From contig CM060734.1 in NCBI GenBank assembly GCA_030704615.1, positions 26,352,001 to 26,412,000 on the forward strand: a DNA stretch of 60,000 bases, read 5' to 3'. Shown here in pieces: positions 12,714 through 23,744 of this stretch. The notes under the pieces were generated by a model. It did no database searches, was not told where the DNA came from, and worked only from the letters and a program-made list of their open reading frames with translations. Origin of the DNA: Takakia lepidozioides. Taxonomy: Eukaryota; Streptophyta; Takakiopsida; Takakiales; Takakiaceae. The position numbers and the translations under genes were made by a program. Within the stretch, counting starts at the first letter, position 1. Each line of letters starts with the position of its first letter.

Positions 12714-13599
12714 CTCCCTCGACATGTTTTCCTACGCTGACCGAAAGTTGCGATTCACAACGGAATCCCCGAACTGATAGCCCGTAATTCTCGAAAGGGG
12801 ATCCACCACAAACAAATTGAGGTCAACAAGGGTAGCACTAACCCAAAGGCTGCGGGCGATGCATCAAAAGGATGTAGGAATGACATGCACTGAACTTCTC
12901 AGACAACCACGCTGAGAGACACCAACCAGAAAAACTGTTTTCAAAGACAAGAAGCCACAAGAAGCCGTGCTGTTTTTGGATGAAAAACAAACCCTGAACA
13001 TGACATGAAACCATCCATTATGGAAAGACGGCAACAACCCTGGAGAGCAGTAAACAGGAAGACCCCGAATGTAATGAGGTTGTGTTGTGCCAGAAGAGCA
13101 CAGCACAAACACTGACACTCCAAGAGTCACCTCGCACGGATGTGTGCAACACAAGATCACTTCCGACACAACCCTTTATACCGAATGACCCATGGCGACG
13201 ATGACGGCAAAATGCAAACCACAAGGTAGGCAGTACGACACACGTGGATGCACATGTGAAGCATAACATTTATGGCGAATCTGCAAGTACTGCTCGAAAT
13301 TGAACTAGCATTAGATTTCTACGACACTTCCGAATTTGAAAGAATGCAAAGAAGGCCGCCATGTATTGGCAGGTGGCGAAGTACATCTAACATATATCAC
13401 AAGTACATGCAACGGATGTACATATTTTCTAGCACTTTATTTCTTGGATAATACAAAGACGCCGAAATGGATGAATTCCGTTCGCACACAATAACAACAC
13501 CCGCATCCAAATACGGTTGACAATGTCCAATTTTGATTTTGGTTACATGCCATAGCAACCCTTGTTGCAAACGTCAAACTGGAGAGCTCTAGAGGCATC
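12714..13599. other. Unassigned DNA between element A and the gene at 13.6 kb
   Basis: I recognise no gene, RNA or repeat here. Minus-strand frames at 12,864-13,269 are short, mutually overlapping and rich in Cys and Ser; nothing in them suggests a protein family. Confidence 0.4.
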
Positions 13600-13999
13600 G
13601 TGGGGAGCCCTTGTTTCCAGCGGAGGAGGAAGAGAAGGAAGTCATTATACTTCACGAGCTCTAGAAACAGGAATAGAGCTAGATATAGAATGAGGATGGA
13701 AAGAGTGGACGAAGAGGAAAACGCGGAAGAGGAGGGCAAAGAGGAAAGTATGGCGATGGAAGAGCAGGAATCCGGAGAAGAACAGCAGCCTGCCATAGTT
13801 CCATGAACAGGTGAGGAGGACACTGCATCCGAGGGAGAGACAGACGCCAAAGATGATGTTGATGCTGGCCTCACGAAGAACCTCATAGTGGAAGAGAGGA
13901 TGGAAGAGATGCTCCAGAACATGCGATGCGTGGAGAGCAGTCCGAAGCGCAAAGGGTCCCCGACGATTGGGGAGTCTTTTGGAGCAGCCCAAAAAAAGG
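13600..13999 (+). pseudogene. Acidic/basic exon of an unknown gene
   Basis: The frame starts MGSPCFQRRRKRRKSLYF, possibly after an acceptor TTTCCAG, and passes into a Glu-rich stretch. A TGA at about 13,804 interrupts it, but the same frame continues with TGEEDTASEGETDAKDD and VEERMEEMLQNMRCVESSPK to a likely donor AAG/GTACAA at 13,999. The charged composition suggests a nuclear or disordered segment. It probably belongs with the exon at 15,546-16,458, since the palindrome array between them would then be intronic, but the phases do not fit simply. The 193-codon minus frame over this interval is a shadow. Confidence 0.4.
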
Positions 14000-14122
14000 T
14001 ACAATCTTTGAAAACCACCTTTGTGCTTCATTGCTGATGTGAACCCCAGTTGAGATTGTATTTCGATATGAACATAGTCTACACACGGCATCTCTGCCAG
14101 GTTGCATCAACCGCAACAAGAA

Positions 14123-15435
14123 GCTCAAATAGTGTGCGTTGACGCACACTGTTTGAGCCTTCCATTTTGCTTGCTTGTTGATGTGCAAAACGGCCAAATT
14201 GGGGAACTAGGGCAGGTTCAATCCACCACGAATTGGAAGCTCAAACAGTGTGCGTTGACGCACACTGTTTGAGCCCCCCATTTTACTTGGTTGTTGGTGT
14301 GCAAAACGGCCAGAGAGGGCCACTATGCCCGGTTCAATCCTCCACTATTTGGAAGCTCGAACAGTGTGCGTTGAAGCACACTGTTTGAGCCCCCCTTATC
14401 ATTGTTCTTCTCACAAAAAAATTACCCATCCAAGGTATCTCTTTGAGGTTCAATCATCAATTTCCTGGTAGCTCCAGCAGTGTGCGTCAACGCACACTGT
14501 TTGAGCTCACCTTGTCATTGTTTTTTTCGTTTCAAAATCGGCCACACAGGGCGTGTCTCTGAGGATCAATGAACACTTACCTGGTAGCTCAAACAGTGTG
14601 CATTGGCGCACACTATTTGAGCCCACCTTCTCATTGATTTTTCATCTGAAAAACGGCCACAAACGGCATGTATTTGAGGATCAATCATCACTTACCTGGC
14701 AGCTCAAACAGTGTGCGTCAACGCACACTGTTTGAGCTCACCTTGTCATTGTTTTTTTCGTTTGAAAATCGGCCACATAGGGCATGTCTCTGAGGATCAA
14801 TGAACACTTACCTGGCAGCTCAAACAGTGTGCGTTGGTGCACACTGTTTGAGCCCACCTTCTCATTGTTTTTTTCATCTGGAAATCGGCCACAAAGGGCA
14901 TGTATTTGATGATCAATGAACACTTACCTGGCAGCTCAAACAGTGTGCGTCAACGCACACTGTTTGAGCTCACATTTTCTTTGTTTTTTTAATCTTAAAC
15001 TCGGCCACAAAGGGCATGTATTTGAGGATCAATGAACACTTACCTGGTAGCTCAAACAGTGTGCGTCAACGCACACTGTTTGAGCTCACCTTTTCTTGGT
15101 GTTTTTCATCTGAAAATCGGCCACTAAGGGCATGTCTTTGAGGTTCAATGAACACTACCTGGCAGCTCAAACAGTGTGCGTCAGCGCACACTGTTTGAGC
15201 CCACCTTGTCATTGTTTTTTTCTTGTGAAATTCGGCATCATGGGGCATCGGGGATTCTTTGAGGTTCAATGCACACTTACCAGGCAGCTCAAACAGTGTA
15301 CGTCAACGCACACTGTTTGAGCCCACCTTGTCATTGCTTTTTTCATTTGAATAGGGCCAAATATCATGTTCAAAACACTTGAATTTGGAAGCTGAAAGAT
15401 TGGTGCGCAAACGCACGGTATTTTCGGCCCCCACT
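14123..15435. repeat. Palindrome array 1: 116-bp tandem unit with a 36-bp perfect hairpin
   Basis: Eleven clear copies and one diverged copy (about 15,390-15,435) of a 36-bp palindrome start at 14,123, 14,239, 14,355, 14,471, 14,587, 14,702, 14,818, 14,934, 15,050, 15,165 and 15,287. The spacing is 115-116 bp, apart from 122 before the last clear copy. Each arm is GCTCAAACAGTGTGCG or a close variant, and the 4-base centre is TTGA, TCAA, TTGG or TCAG. The spacer of about 80 bp is also conserved, with TTGTCATTGTTTTTTTC and CGGCCACAAAGGGCATG. Spacers stay in one orientation while the hairpin centres flip. The array probably lies in an intron. Confidence 0.9.
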
Positions 15436-15545
15436 ATGCTTGTTTTCTGGTGAGAAATTTGGCCACACAGGGCCTGTCTGTCATGCTCAAAAACACCATC
15501 GTTTCATGCCTCTCTCTTATATCATTTGAATGAACAACCCTGCAG

Positions 15546-16458
15546 GAGAAGATGCAAAGTGTGGCGGAGGAGATCCCTTCGGGGCAGGGAAGGAGATCAT
15601 TGTTGATGTTGACGATGAGTTCTATGAAAGCAAAGCCGCTGAGATGCTGGGGGTCAGAAGGTAAACTCTCAGCTTGTGTTGCAAAGTATGCTTGCCCCGG
15701 GGTGGGAGGTTGAAGATTCCCCTGTGTAGGTTGGTTTCCATGCCCGTCGTTCGTCTTCCACCCCTCATCAAGGACATTCTCAAGCTGGAGGCCGAGTTTG
15801 TTCATGGGTATTTGGATGGATCCGCAGTCTTTTACGTTTCTACAAAGGATTCCAGAGGCAATGAGCTCCTTGTGGATGAGTCAATCGTGGACTCCTGGGA
15901 TCCCATTTGGAGACAGGTGAATGAATCCTTCGAACTTCTTCTCTCCAGGAAACCTTCCACCCGGGCATTCTCAGGGAAGATGTTTCACGTTTGGGATGGC
16001 AACCACCGGTTGCTTGCATGGATGGCTGTCATTGGTGCCAATGTGGATGCAAGCAGCAGCAGCCGTGCTGTGGAGGGCGACGGGGAGGACAAGCCTGTTT
16101 CCGAATCGTGGTGGACTCCTTATCTCGACGATATCGCCGAGTGTGTTGCCAGGCAGGAATATGAGGCTTTGTTGCTTATGCAGTCGCAAAATGAGAACGC
16201 TCCAGCTGAAGAGGAATGCAGCACTGATTTAGAGGAGTCAGACGCTGATGAAAACGTGAGGATGGAGGATGAGGAAGGAGGTGACGATGAGGAGATGGAG
16301 GTTAATGAAGAGGAGGATTTGCACTGGATTGGTGTTTCCATTGACATCGTTGAAGAGTCGGCTCTGGAGTCTGTTGTGCCGGCGGAAACAAGGGCATTGG
16401 AACCATGCACAATTTGCCTGGAGACACCAGTAGCTGGAGAGTCCGTATGCATACTGAG
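15546..16458 (+). pseudogene. Exon encoding a DGNHR-motif protein with a RING-like start
   Basis: An acceptor CCCTGCAG precedes the exon. The frame reads GAGKEIIVDVDDEFYESKAA, then needs two small shifts, one at the G run near 15,650 and one near 15,727, to pass through MLAPGWEVEDSPV into the long open frame with VVRLPPLIKDILKLEAEFVH. The motif MFHVWDGNHRLLAWM at about 15,980-16,023 resembles the DG-x-HR core of the ParB/sulfiredoxin-like fold; this is suggestive only. An acidic region follows, then PCTICLE, which looks like the first half of a RING finger, cut by a good donor CTGA/GTGAGT at about 16,458. The remaining Cys/His would be in later exons that I do not find. Shifts in homopolymers may be assembly errors. 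Confidence 0.5.
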
Positions 16459-16494
16459 TGAGTGCTTCATTCATTCCACACTCCATACTTTGAC

Positions 16495-16641
16495 ACATGG
16501 GTGTAGCTCAATGGGTCATGCCATCTCTACCGGCGTCGGATCTGAGACCATATAGATAGGCCAGACAGAGAAGCTCAGTGTCCATGATGACGTAGATCAG
16601 TGGCCTATGGAGGCAATGTATTTGACTTAAGCAAAAAAAAA
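16495..16641 (+). mobile_element. Possible tRNA-derived SINE
   Basis: The unit starts with GGGTGTAGCTCAATGGGTC, which fits a tRNA A box (TAGCTCAATGG). A weak B-box-like stretch follows about 30 bases later, and the unit ends in an A10 tail near 16,628-16,640. Target-site duplication is not clear. The call rests on the A box and the tail. Confidence 0.4.
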
Positions 16642-16927
16642 ACATACCTAGTTCTATTACGAGTTGTGGACTAGCGGACTGATTGAGGATACTACCAGAA
16701 ATGCAAGTTTGTCGCTGCAATTCTAGACTCAGAACCAACTAGATAGCTGAAGTGGACACAATATTAATCTTAGACTTATTGAAATAAGCAAATTATAAGT
16801 CAGTGCTTACCAATGTTGGTGTGGTATGGGTATCAGACTTATCTCCGATTATGAACACAAAAAATCAATTTGGGTTAAAGTTTATCAGAAGCAAAAAACA
16901 AAATATTAAACTAAATAAATTAGAAGT

Positions 16928-18610
16928 CTGTGCCGACTTATCCTCGACTAAGAATATACAAATCAGTTTGGGTTAAAGTTTGTCAAAGAGAGGGAAAGAA
17001 AGAAAGAAAGAAAGAGAAAAACCTATAAGTCGGCGCCGACTTATCTTCGACAAGGAACAGAAAAAATCAGTGTGGGTTTAAAGTCGGCACCGACTTTAAC
17101 GAAGGGAGAAAAACACAAAAAATATATATATATATTTAAAGACGGCACCGACTTATCTTCAACTATGAACATAAAAAACCAGTGTGTGTTTAAAGTCGGA
17201 ACCGACTTTAACGATGGGAGAAAAAAAAGAAAAAAGAGAAAGAAAAAACTATAAGTCGGCGCCGACTTATCTTCGACTATGAACACAAAAAATCAGTGTG
17301 GTTTTAAGTCACCGACTTTAACGATGGGAGAAAAACACAATATATATATATATAAAAGTCGGCACCGACTTATCTTCGACTACGAACATTAAAAATCAGT
17401 GTATGTTTAAAGTCGGCACTGACTTTAACGAGGGAGGGCGAAAAAAAAAAAAAAAAAAAAAAACTAAAAGTCGGCGCCGACTTATCTTCGCTATAAACAC
17501 AAAAAATCAGTGTGGGTTTAAAGTCGGCACCGACTTTAACGATGGGAGCAAAAAAACTGAAACAAAAAAATCGGCGTCGACTTATTCAAGTTTGAACACA
17601 AAAAATCAGTTTTTTTCTTTTTTTTAAAGAAAAACCTATAAGTCGGCGCCGAGTAAATCAAGATTCTAGAGCAAATACTATATTTCATCCAAATAATGTT
17701 GTTTTTATCTTTGCTCATGAACATTTTTGCTCATGCTCATGGGTATAAAGTTCCCATCGTTAAAGTCGGTGCCGACGTTAAACCCAAGCTGGTTTTTTGT
17801 GTTCATAATCGAAGATAAGTCGGCGCCGACAATAGTTTTTTACTTTTTGACTTTTTGCTTTTTTCTTTGCTCCTTTGGTTAAAAGTCGGTGCTGACTTTA
17901 GACCCAAGCTGATTTTTCCATTTCATAATCGAGGATAAGTCGGCGCCAACTAATAGTTTTTATAATTTATTAATTCTTTTTTTGGCTCCTTTGGTTAAAG
18001 TCGGTGCCGACTTTAAACCTAAGCTGATTTTTGGGGTTCATAATCGAGGATAAGATGGCGCTGACTAATAGTTTTTATTTTATTTTATTTTTTAATTTCT
18101 TCTTTTGGTTATAGTTGGTGCCAACTTTAACCCCAAGCTGATTTTTTGTGTTCATAATCGCGGATAAGTCGGCGCCGTTTTTTTTTATTTATTTAGTTAT
18201 TTCTCTCTTTGGTTATATCGGTGCGACTTTAAACCCCCAAGTTGATTTTTTGTGTTCATAATCATGGATAAGTCGGCGCCTGTTTTTTTTTTTTTTTCCT
18301 CCTGGTTAAAGTCGGTGCCGGCCTTAAACCCAAACTGATTTTTTGTTTTCATAGTCGAAGATAAGTCGGCGCCGACTAATTTTGTTTTTTGTTTTTTTTT
18401 CCTCCCATCGTTAAAGTTGGTGCCGACTTTAAATCCAAACTGTTAATTTGTGTTCATAGTTGAAGATAAGTCGGCGCCGACTAATAGTTTTTTTTTTTTT
18501 TTTTTTTTTTTATTTTTTTATCCCCATTCTCTGATGAACTTAAATCCAAACTGATTTTTTGTGTTTATAGTCGAAGATAAGTCGACACCGACTAATAGAT
18601 TCATTATTAT
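16928..18610. repeat. Palindrome array 2: alternating GGCGCC/GGCACC hairpins as a giant inverted repeat
   Basis: The left half (16,928-17,660) alternates AAGTCGGCGCCGACTTA with AAAGTCGGCACCGACTTTA about every 55 bp, separated by TCTTCGAC-TATGAACAC and AACGATGGGAG plus A-rich tracts. The right half (17,760-18,610) carries the same units in reverse orientation (GTTCATAATCGAAGATAAGTC, GGTGCCGACTTT) with T-rich tracts. The two halves face each other across about 100 bp that contains GCTCATG repeats. Each unit is thus a small palindrome inside a palindrome of roughly 0.7-0.85 kb arms. Confidence 0.85.
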
Positions 18611-20327
18611 TATTACTATTGTCTTAAAAGTATTTACCTCTTTGATGAACATGTATGAGTTCACAGAACCAATATGTTTGCGTGAAACAATTTTTTTTCT
18701 CTTGGGCACTTGTAGTTTTTAAGTTTGTCCTCGCGACAGAACGTAGAAATGATTGTTAAATATGAAGGTGCTTCAGCCCGGTGTGGAAGCCTCTAGTTGC
18801 GCATTATCATCACCACGAATGCTGGTTTCAGAAAAGAAGGGTGTACAAGGCAGTTTGGTGAAAGCAAGATTTTGGTTTGGAGTGTGCTTCCAAACGGGTT
18901 TCTATATATGATTGGAGTACAAAAGTTAGCAACCATTGAGAAGCCTTCGAACACGCATCATTGTCTTCATTTCCATGTCTTTCATATATGTTAGATGAAC
19001 CATCTGAGGGTAAACTCAGGATAATCAGTCTTCATGGGACGTCCGCAATGAGGTCTGTAGATGCAACTACCCAGATTACAAGCAGAAAGGGAGGGCTAAG
19101 AACAAGCTTGGTAAGACCTAGGTAGTCCCAAGATGGTGTTTGCTTGACCTACGAGGGATTGCTTAGGTTTATCCTACATTTCTGATCTCCAGCTTTTGTA
19201 AGCATTGGCACATAACAAACTCGTGGATACTGAGCTATGGGAGGAGTCAGAACGGCAATTAAGTGTTGAAGCAAAGTTTGGAATTCTTGGAGTGCTGAGC
19301 CCTGGTATGCTGAAGCCATAAAGTACCTCCGACAAATATCCAAATGAGTCAATCACTGGGCTGCTCATGTTGTGAAGACCGTTGCCATGACATGACAGCA
19401 GCTATGCCGCAAAATTTTACACTCCATATGCACACTCTTTCCACAGACAACCACACTTCATCTGTGTTCATTTCAAGAACAAATAGCTTTTTACTTTGTA
19501 CTACTATGCACACAAATTATTCATATGTTGAACAAACATGGTCAAGACCTTACAACACACATACGAAGTTATAAGCACAATGGTAACCATCCCTCCCAAC
19601 CTAACCTGAGAATATGTTCTGCTCCATTCAACTACATCTATCAGTAAACCTCACACACCATGAGTAAATAATAGATTCTTGCCTAACTTATCCAGCCTTA
19701 GTTCAATAGACTGTTGTGTCTTTCACAAATTAAGGTACTACAGAAGTACGGTCCAGAAAGAGGCAATGCATACACCGTTTCCTTCAACCTCCCCCATCTA
19801 CCTGTTTAGTTGTCATTTTTATACAGGTCCAGCTTTGAGTGGGGATGATATAGTCGGTGGCAACCATAACACCTAACATTGCCCTACGGACCCCCCAATA
19901 ACGAATGTGGTGCTATAGTCTGTGGCGACTATAACACCTCACCTGCAGGCCACGGTCATAGGCGTTCCACCTCCTATTTCCGTGGACTGTTACCAAGATG
20001 CATGAAGTCGGCAGTTTTGGTTGCCGACCTCCACCTTCGAGGTGGTTTGGTGTAGGTTCGGGCAAGGATTTGGTTCCGCCCCTCCTTACAGGCATGTGCA
20101 GACTAGCTAGCCCGGATGAATAACGTACCGCTTGGATGCAGTCATCCATCCACGGAAATCATCATCCATGGAAGTCATCCACGTCCACGCAAAACAAACC
20201 AAAACAAGGCTTAAGATTCATCTAGGTCAGAGCAAAAATAAACAGGGGCCAAGGATTTTCACCACATATGTGGTGTGGCTCCCATTTTTAAGTAACAACG
20301 TCCTCGTCGTCTTCTCCTTTCTGTTTC
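18611..20327. other. Unassigned DNA
   Basis: I see no supported gene. A short duplicated motif around 19,850-19,945 (GGTGCTATAGTC, six bases, GACTATAACACC) can form a small hairpin. The rest has only short overlapping frames. Confidence 0.4.
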
Positions 20328-20783
20328 ATGACACCTTGCACTAGAAGGACACTTGAGGAGGTGTCTCGTAGGTACTTCTGGCATAACCGCACTGAGCAGA
20401 TTCGTAGCATGCTCCAAGGCTACCATCAATGTCAGAGTACTAAGGACAATGGGGTGATCAGATCTGGTTCATCCAGGCTGAACAACATAACAATAGTTGA
20501 TCTCTTTCATCGTGTGGCTCTAGACACAGCGGGGCCCTTGCCTGAAACCTCTCGTGGGAACAAGTATGTTTTGGTGGCAATTGACCACTATTCAAAGTGG
20601 GTGGAAGCTGCACATGTGGCTGATAATTCAGCACTTCTCACAGCCAGATTTCTGGAAGAAGAGATAATTAGCAGGTATGGATGTGCGCGTTTTCTCACTG
20701 ACAACGACACTGCCGAACACTATGACAACATCATTTTCCCTTATCCAACTCGCGGGTACAGCGGACAAGTCAATTTCGGCTAA
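20328..20783 (+). pseudogene. Integrase fragment of another Ty3 element
   Basis: The 151-codon frame has a degraded zinc-binding region (YHQCQS) and an integrase core with VALDTAGPLPETSRGNKYVL, IDHYSKWVEAAHVADNSALL and LTDND. The first Asp (LDTAGP) and second Asp (LTDND) are visible; the catalytic Glu is absent because coding is lost soon after. The sequence differs clearly from the integrases of elements A-D, so it is a separate lineage. No LTR is recognisable nearby. Confidence 0.7.
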
Positions 20784-20938
20784 GCTACTGGTCAGGCCAC
20801 GCCACTTGAAAAACAGGTAGGGCTCTTTCGATCGGGTGTATGGCATATCACCGTGAATGATTGCAAAGCGGTAATATAACTGGGATAACATGCAGGAGGT
20901 AAAGTAGGGTCATTTTGGAACTCCACAAGCCAAGAGAA

Positions 20939-21345
20939 GGTCGCGCTCTGTGTATGTAATCTTCTTGGAATTGGTGTACATGTCAACCTACGCAATGTAA
21001 GGCTTCCTCATCGAGCACAGACCATTCAGCGGAAAACTTTCATGTATTTTTCAAAGTCATCAAATGTAAATGATGGTGGCGCTCTGTATATGTATTATTG
21101 TTAATCTTGGTGTACATGCCTGCCTACGCAGTGTAAGGGTTCCTCATCGATCACACACCAACCCCAAAAAAATTTCATGTACTTCTCAAAGTCATCAAAT
21201 GCAAATGATACTGGTGGCGCTATGTATATGTACTCTTCTTTATCTTGCTGTACATGTCAACCCATTACGCAGATAACACTTCATCAACGAGTATAGACCA
21301 TTCATCGGAAATGTTTCATGTACTTCTCAAAGTCATCAAATTTAA
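20939..21345. repeat. Three-copy tandem repeat, about 136-bp unit
   Basis: GCGCTCTGTGTATGTA recurs as GCGCTCTGTATATGTA and GCGCTATGTATATGTA at about 20,941, 21,077 and 21,214. Each is followed by TTGGTGTACATGTCAACC-like, CTCATCGA-like and CTTCTCAAAGTCATCAAAT blocks. Copies differ by scattered substitutions and small indels. No coding content. Confidence 0.8.
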
Positions 21346-22417
21346 AGACAGATCCTGCATACATATAATAGCCATCACCCAAATCGCCAGTCTGAATGAT
21401 CCTCACTACAGACTTCAGCCTAAATGAGGGGTCAGAGGGACACTGATAGAACAGGTCAGAAACTACATAGCCTTCATGTGGGAAAAAAATTCACCCAAAC
21501 AACCCTTCATTATGCAATGGAAAACATATTGTGGAAGTGCTTTCAGTCTCGGAGTCGCTCCATTGTCCTACACTATTGTCCTCCACAACTTTAGCAAAAC
21601 ATGTGACTCAAGGAATTAGAACCGTGCACAGAGCTATTACATATGACATACTACATATGGGTTGGAGGTGCATTGCTCCATTCGCAAGTAACATTGTTCT
21701 GTTGTGGCTATAGGTGTGATTGCGAGGAGTCAAATCGACCGTATTGCTTCGCTTATCTACACTCACCTAACGGTGTAATCCGTGCGTAGGTGGTATTTTT
21801 GAAGATGTACTTGCCACCAACAGCCTCCAAGTCAGCTGATCGACCTTCAAATTACGGTATAGAGGGTGCAAGTCGTCGTTGTCATGCACGGTTCGCACCC
21901 TCAATTATCAATATAGGCCAGATTTTCAAACCCAACAGTGCTCTTGGTAGTCCAGCTGCTAAGTTATGAAGTTGGACTCCAAGTTGTGCGGGATGGTTGT
22001 TTTCAGTACTTAATAAAGTTGTTCTTCAGAGTACTCCAGTCACTCACCCAACTACACTTTGGTTTATGTTTGTACTATGAGTAGGCACTTAGGAACAACT
22101 TAAACCCGGGGTTGGCACTTGGATTTTCGACTCGTGTATTTTAATTCAAATGAATGGTTGGCCGATGCGCGCCTGATTTCCAGGGGATGTCTGCTTGGAC
22201 TTGTCTTTTTTTGCGCGTCTTCCTCTGCTTTCTCTTCCCTACGCTCGTCTTTTCGCTCCATCTCTTGCTTCTTCTCATGTCGTGGTCCATGTCCCCCGTT
22301 AGAGAGGGGCGCAAAACCACCGGTTCCCCTTCTCGCTTGCACAGACTCCTGCCGACCCCATGACCTTTGTGCGTCGGAGCCCCCGACTGGCCATGAAGGA
22401 CTTGCGAGGAAGTCCAA
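21346..22417. other. Unassigned DNA
   Basis: No recognised gene. A charged minus-strand frame at 22,100-22,417 (HEKKQEMERKDERREEKAEE) is notable, but it overlaps plus-strand frames and lacks a known domain. Confidence 0.3.
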
Positions 22418-23174
22418 GTGCGGGCAGCTCAGAATCTGTTGTCTGAAGAATCTGCCTCAGAGGTCCAATCTAGCAGCAATGATGACACTGACGACGCGAG
22501 GGACTCCGACTTTGACGGTTGGGATGGGTCCGATGATATGGGCAATCCTCCACATGACCCATATGAGTTTAATGACGATGATGCTGCAATGCATCCATCC
22601 TTCGATGACCTTGTTGTTGATGAACTGCGACATGGTGTCATCCCAATTGTGGACCCCCTTCCCCCAGTGGAGCACACTCTCAACAATGAAGTTGAGGTCA
22701 ACTCCCCCCACCCACGAGTTCCACGGACTGCGGGAGATGTGCAGGTCGAATCGTCGGATGATGACAACCGGTCGTTGTCATTCCTTCACCGACATCGTGC
22801 CCCTGTGAACCGTGCTTCATCTCACCCCGCTCCATCTCATGTTTCTCTTTCTTAAGCCGGTCCATCCCATGCTAGTCCATCTAGTCTCTCTCCCCCTCAT
22901 GTAATTCCTTCCATCGCTACTCCGATCCTGGGAGATGCTTCTTCTGTTGCGGGACTTCTACAAGTCGAACCATCGGATGACGACGACTGGCCATTGTTGT
23001 TTCATCTGGCCCGACAACGTCCGCATGTGAACCGTGCTCCCTCGACCCTCGCTGGTCCATCTCATGCCCCTTCCTCTCATGTCGGCCCCTGTGATGTACA
23101 TATGAGTAGCCTTCCTCATACGAGACCTGCTCCAAGGCCACCACAAAATCCGGGACAAGCCCAGAAACGGTAGA
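22418..23174 (+). pseudogene. Acidic repetitive protein fragment, unknown
   Basis: The frame at 22,418-22,855 is Asp/Ser-rich (DARDSDFDGWDGSDDMG). A stop at 22,853-22,855 separates it from a same-frame continuation to 23,174. The two halves repeat a module: QVESSDDDNRSLSFL...APVNRASS in the first and QVEPSDDDDWPLLFH...PHVNRAPS in the second, followed by PSHA/PSHV repeats. The duplication at protein level argues that it was coding. I do not recognise the family; acidic frames of this kind often accompany transposase genes. Confidence 0.35.
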
Positions 23175-23744
23175 GAATTGTGCAACATTTTGTTGGTGAC
23201 CGACCTGTAAACAGGCTTGATACCCTAGATGGTATTCATGATAGGAATGGAAATTGACCAGAGAGACAACTGAACGTACTCTGAGGATGACTACAGGTCC
23301 AACGGCTAGTTGCCTCTGGAAACGAAAGAATAGATGGAGATCATGATTCTAGCACTCATCATGGGAACGGGGGTGAAGTGAGTGGGGACGAAGATTTTGT
23401 ACTAGGCGTGAGATCATACCATCGTCGTCGTGCCAAACAAAATTAGGTACAGCTATAACTTCTGTCATATGATGTGTAGTATGTTTCCATGGATATCCAT
23501 GTTTCAGTTTGGGTACATGTATACGTGTACGGAAATAAAAATGGTGGAATATGTGTACCCAAGAAAGGGTTTGGTGGTTGTGCGTGTGTTTATGTTTTGT
23601 CATTACCTTTACATTGTTGATTTCCTATTATGGTTTCGAAAGCCACAAAGGCCAGGTGCAGCTCCCAACATTCATCTTCCCCTTCACAAATCCATGGGGA
23701 GTCGATACATGTGCTTTTCATCTACCTCTCCAAACATACATACA
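23175..23744. other. Unassigned DNA
   Basis: A/T- and G/T-mixed sequence with short frames only. A short acidic frame around 23,343-23,443 may be a degraded tail of the preceding fragment. Nothing else is supported. Confidence 0.3.

Noticed and set aside
13437-14018. 193-codon minus-strand ORF
   Set aside because: It is the antisense shadow of the Glu/Lys-rich plus-strand exon; its Ser/Phe/Leu-rich composition follows from that.
14123-15435. CRISPR array (palindromic repeats at constant spacing)
   Set aside because: The spacers are conserved between copies, the period is 116 bp, the context is eukaryotic with introns, and no cas-like genes are present.
16495-16570. Functional tRNA gene
   Set aside because: Only the A box fits; no cloverleaf stems or CCA-proximal acceptor pairing are evident, and an A-tail follows the longer unit.
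16928-18610. Protein-coding frames across array 2 (KVGTDF repeats)
   Set aside because: The frames are short, read through A-runs, and exist only because the repeat unit happens to be open.
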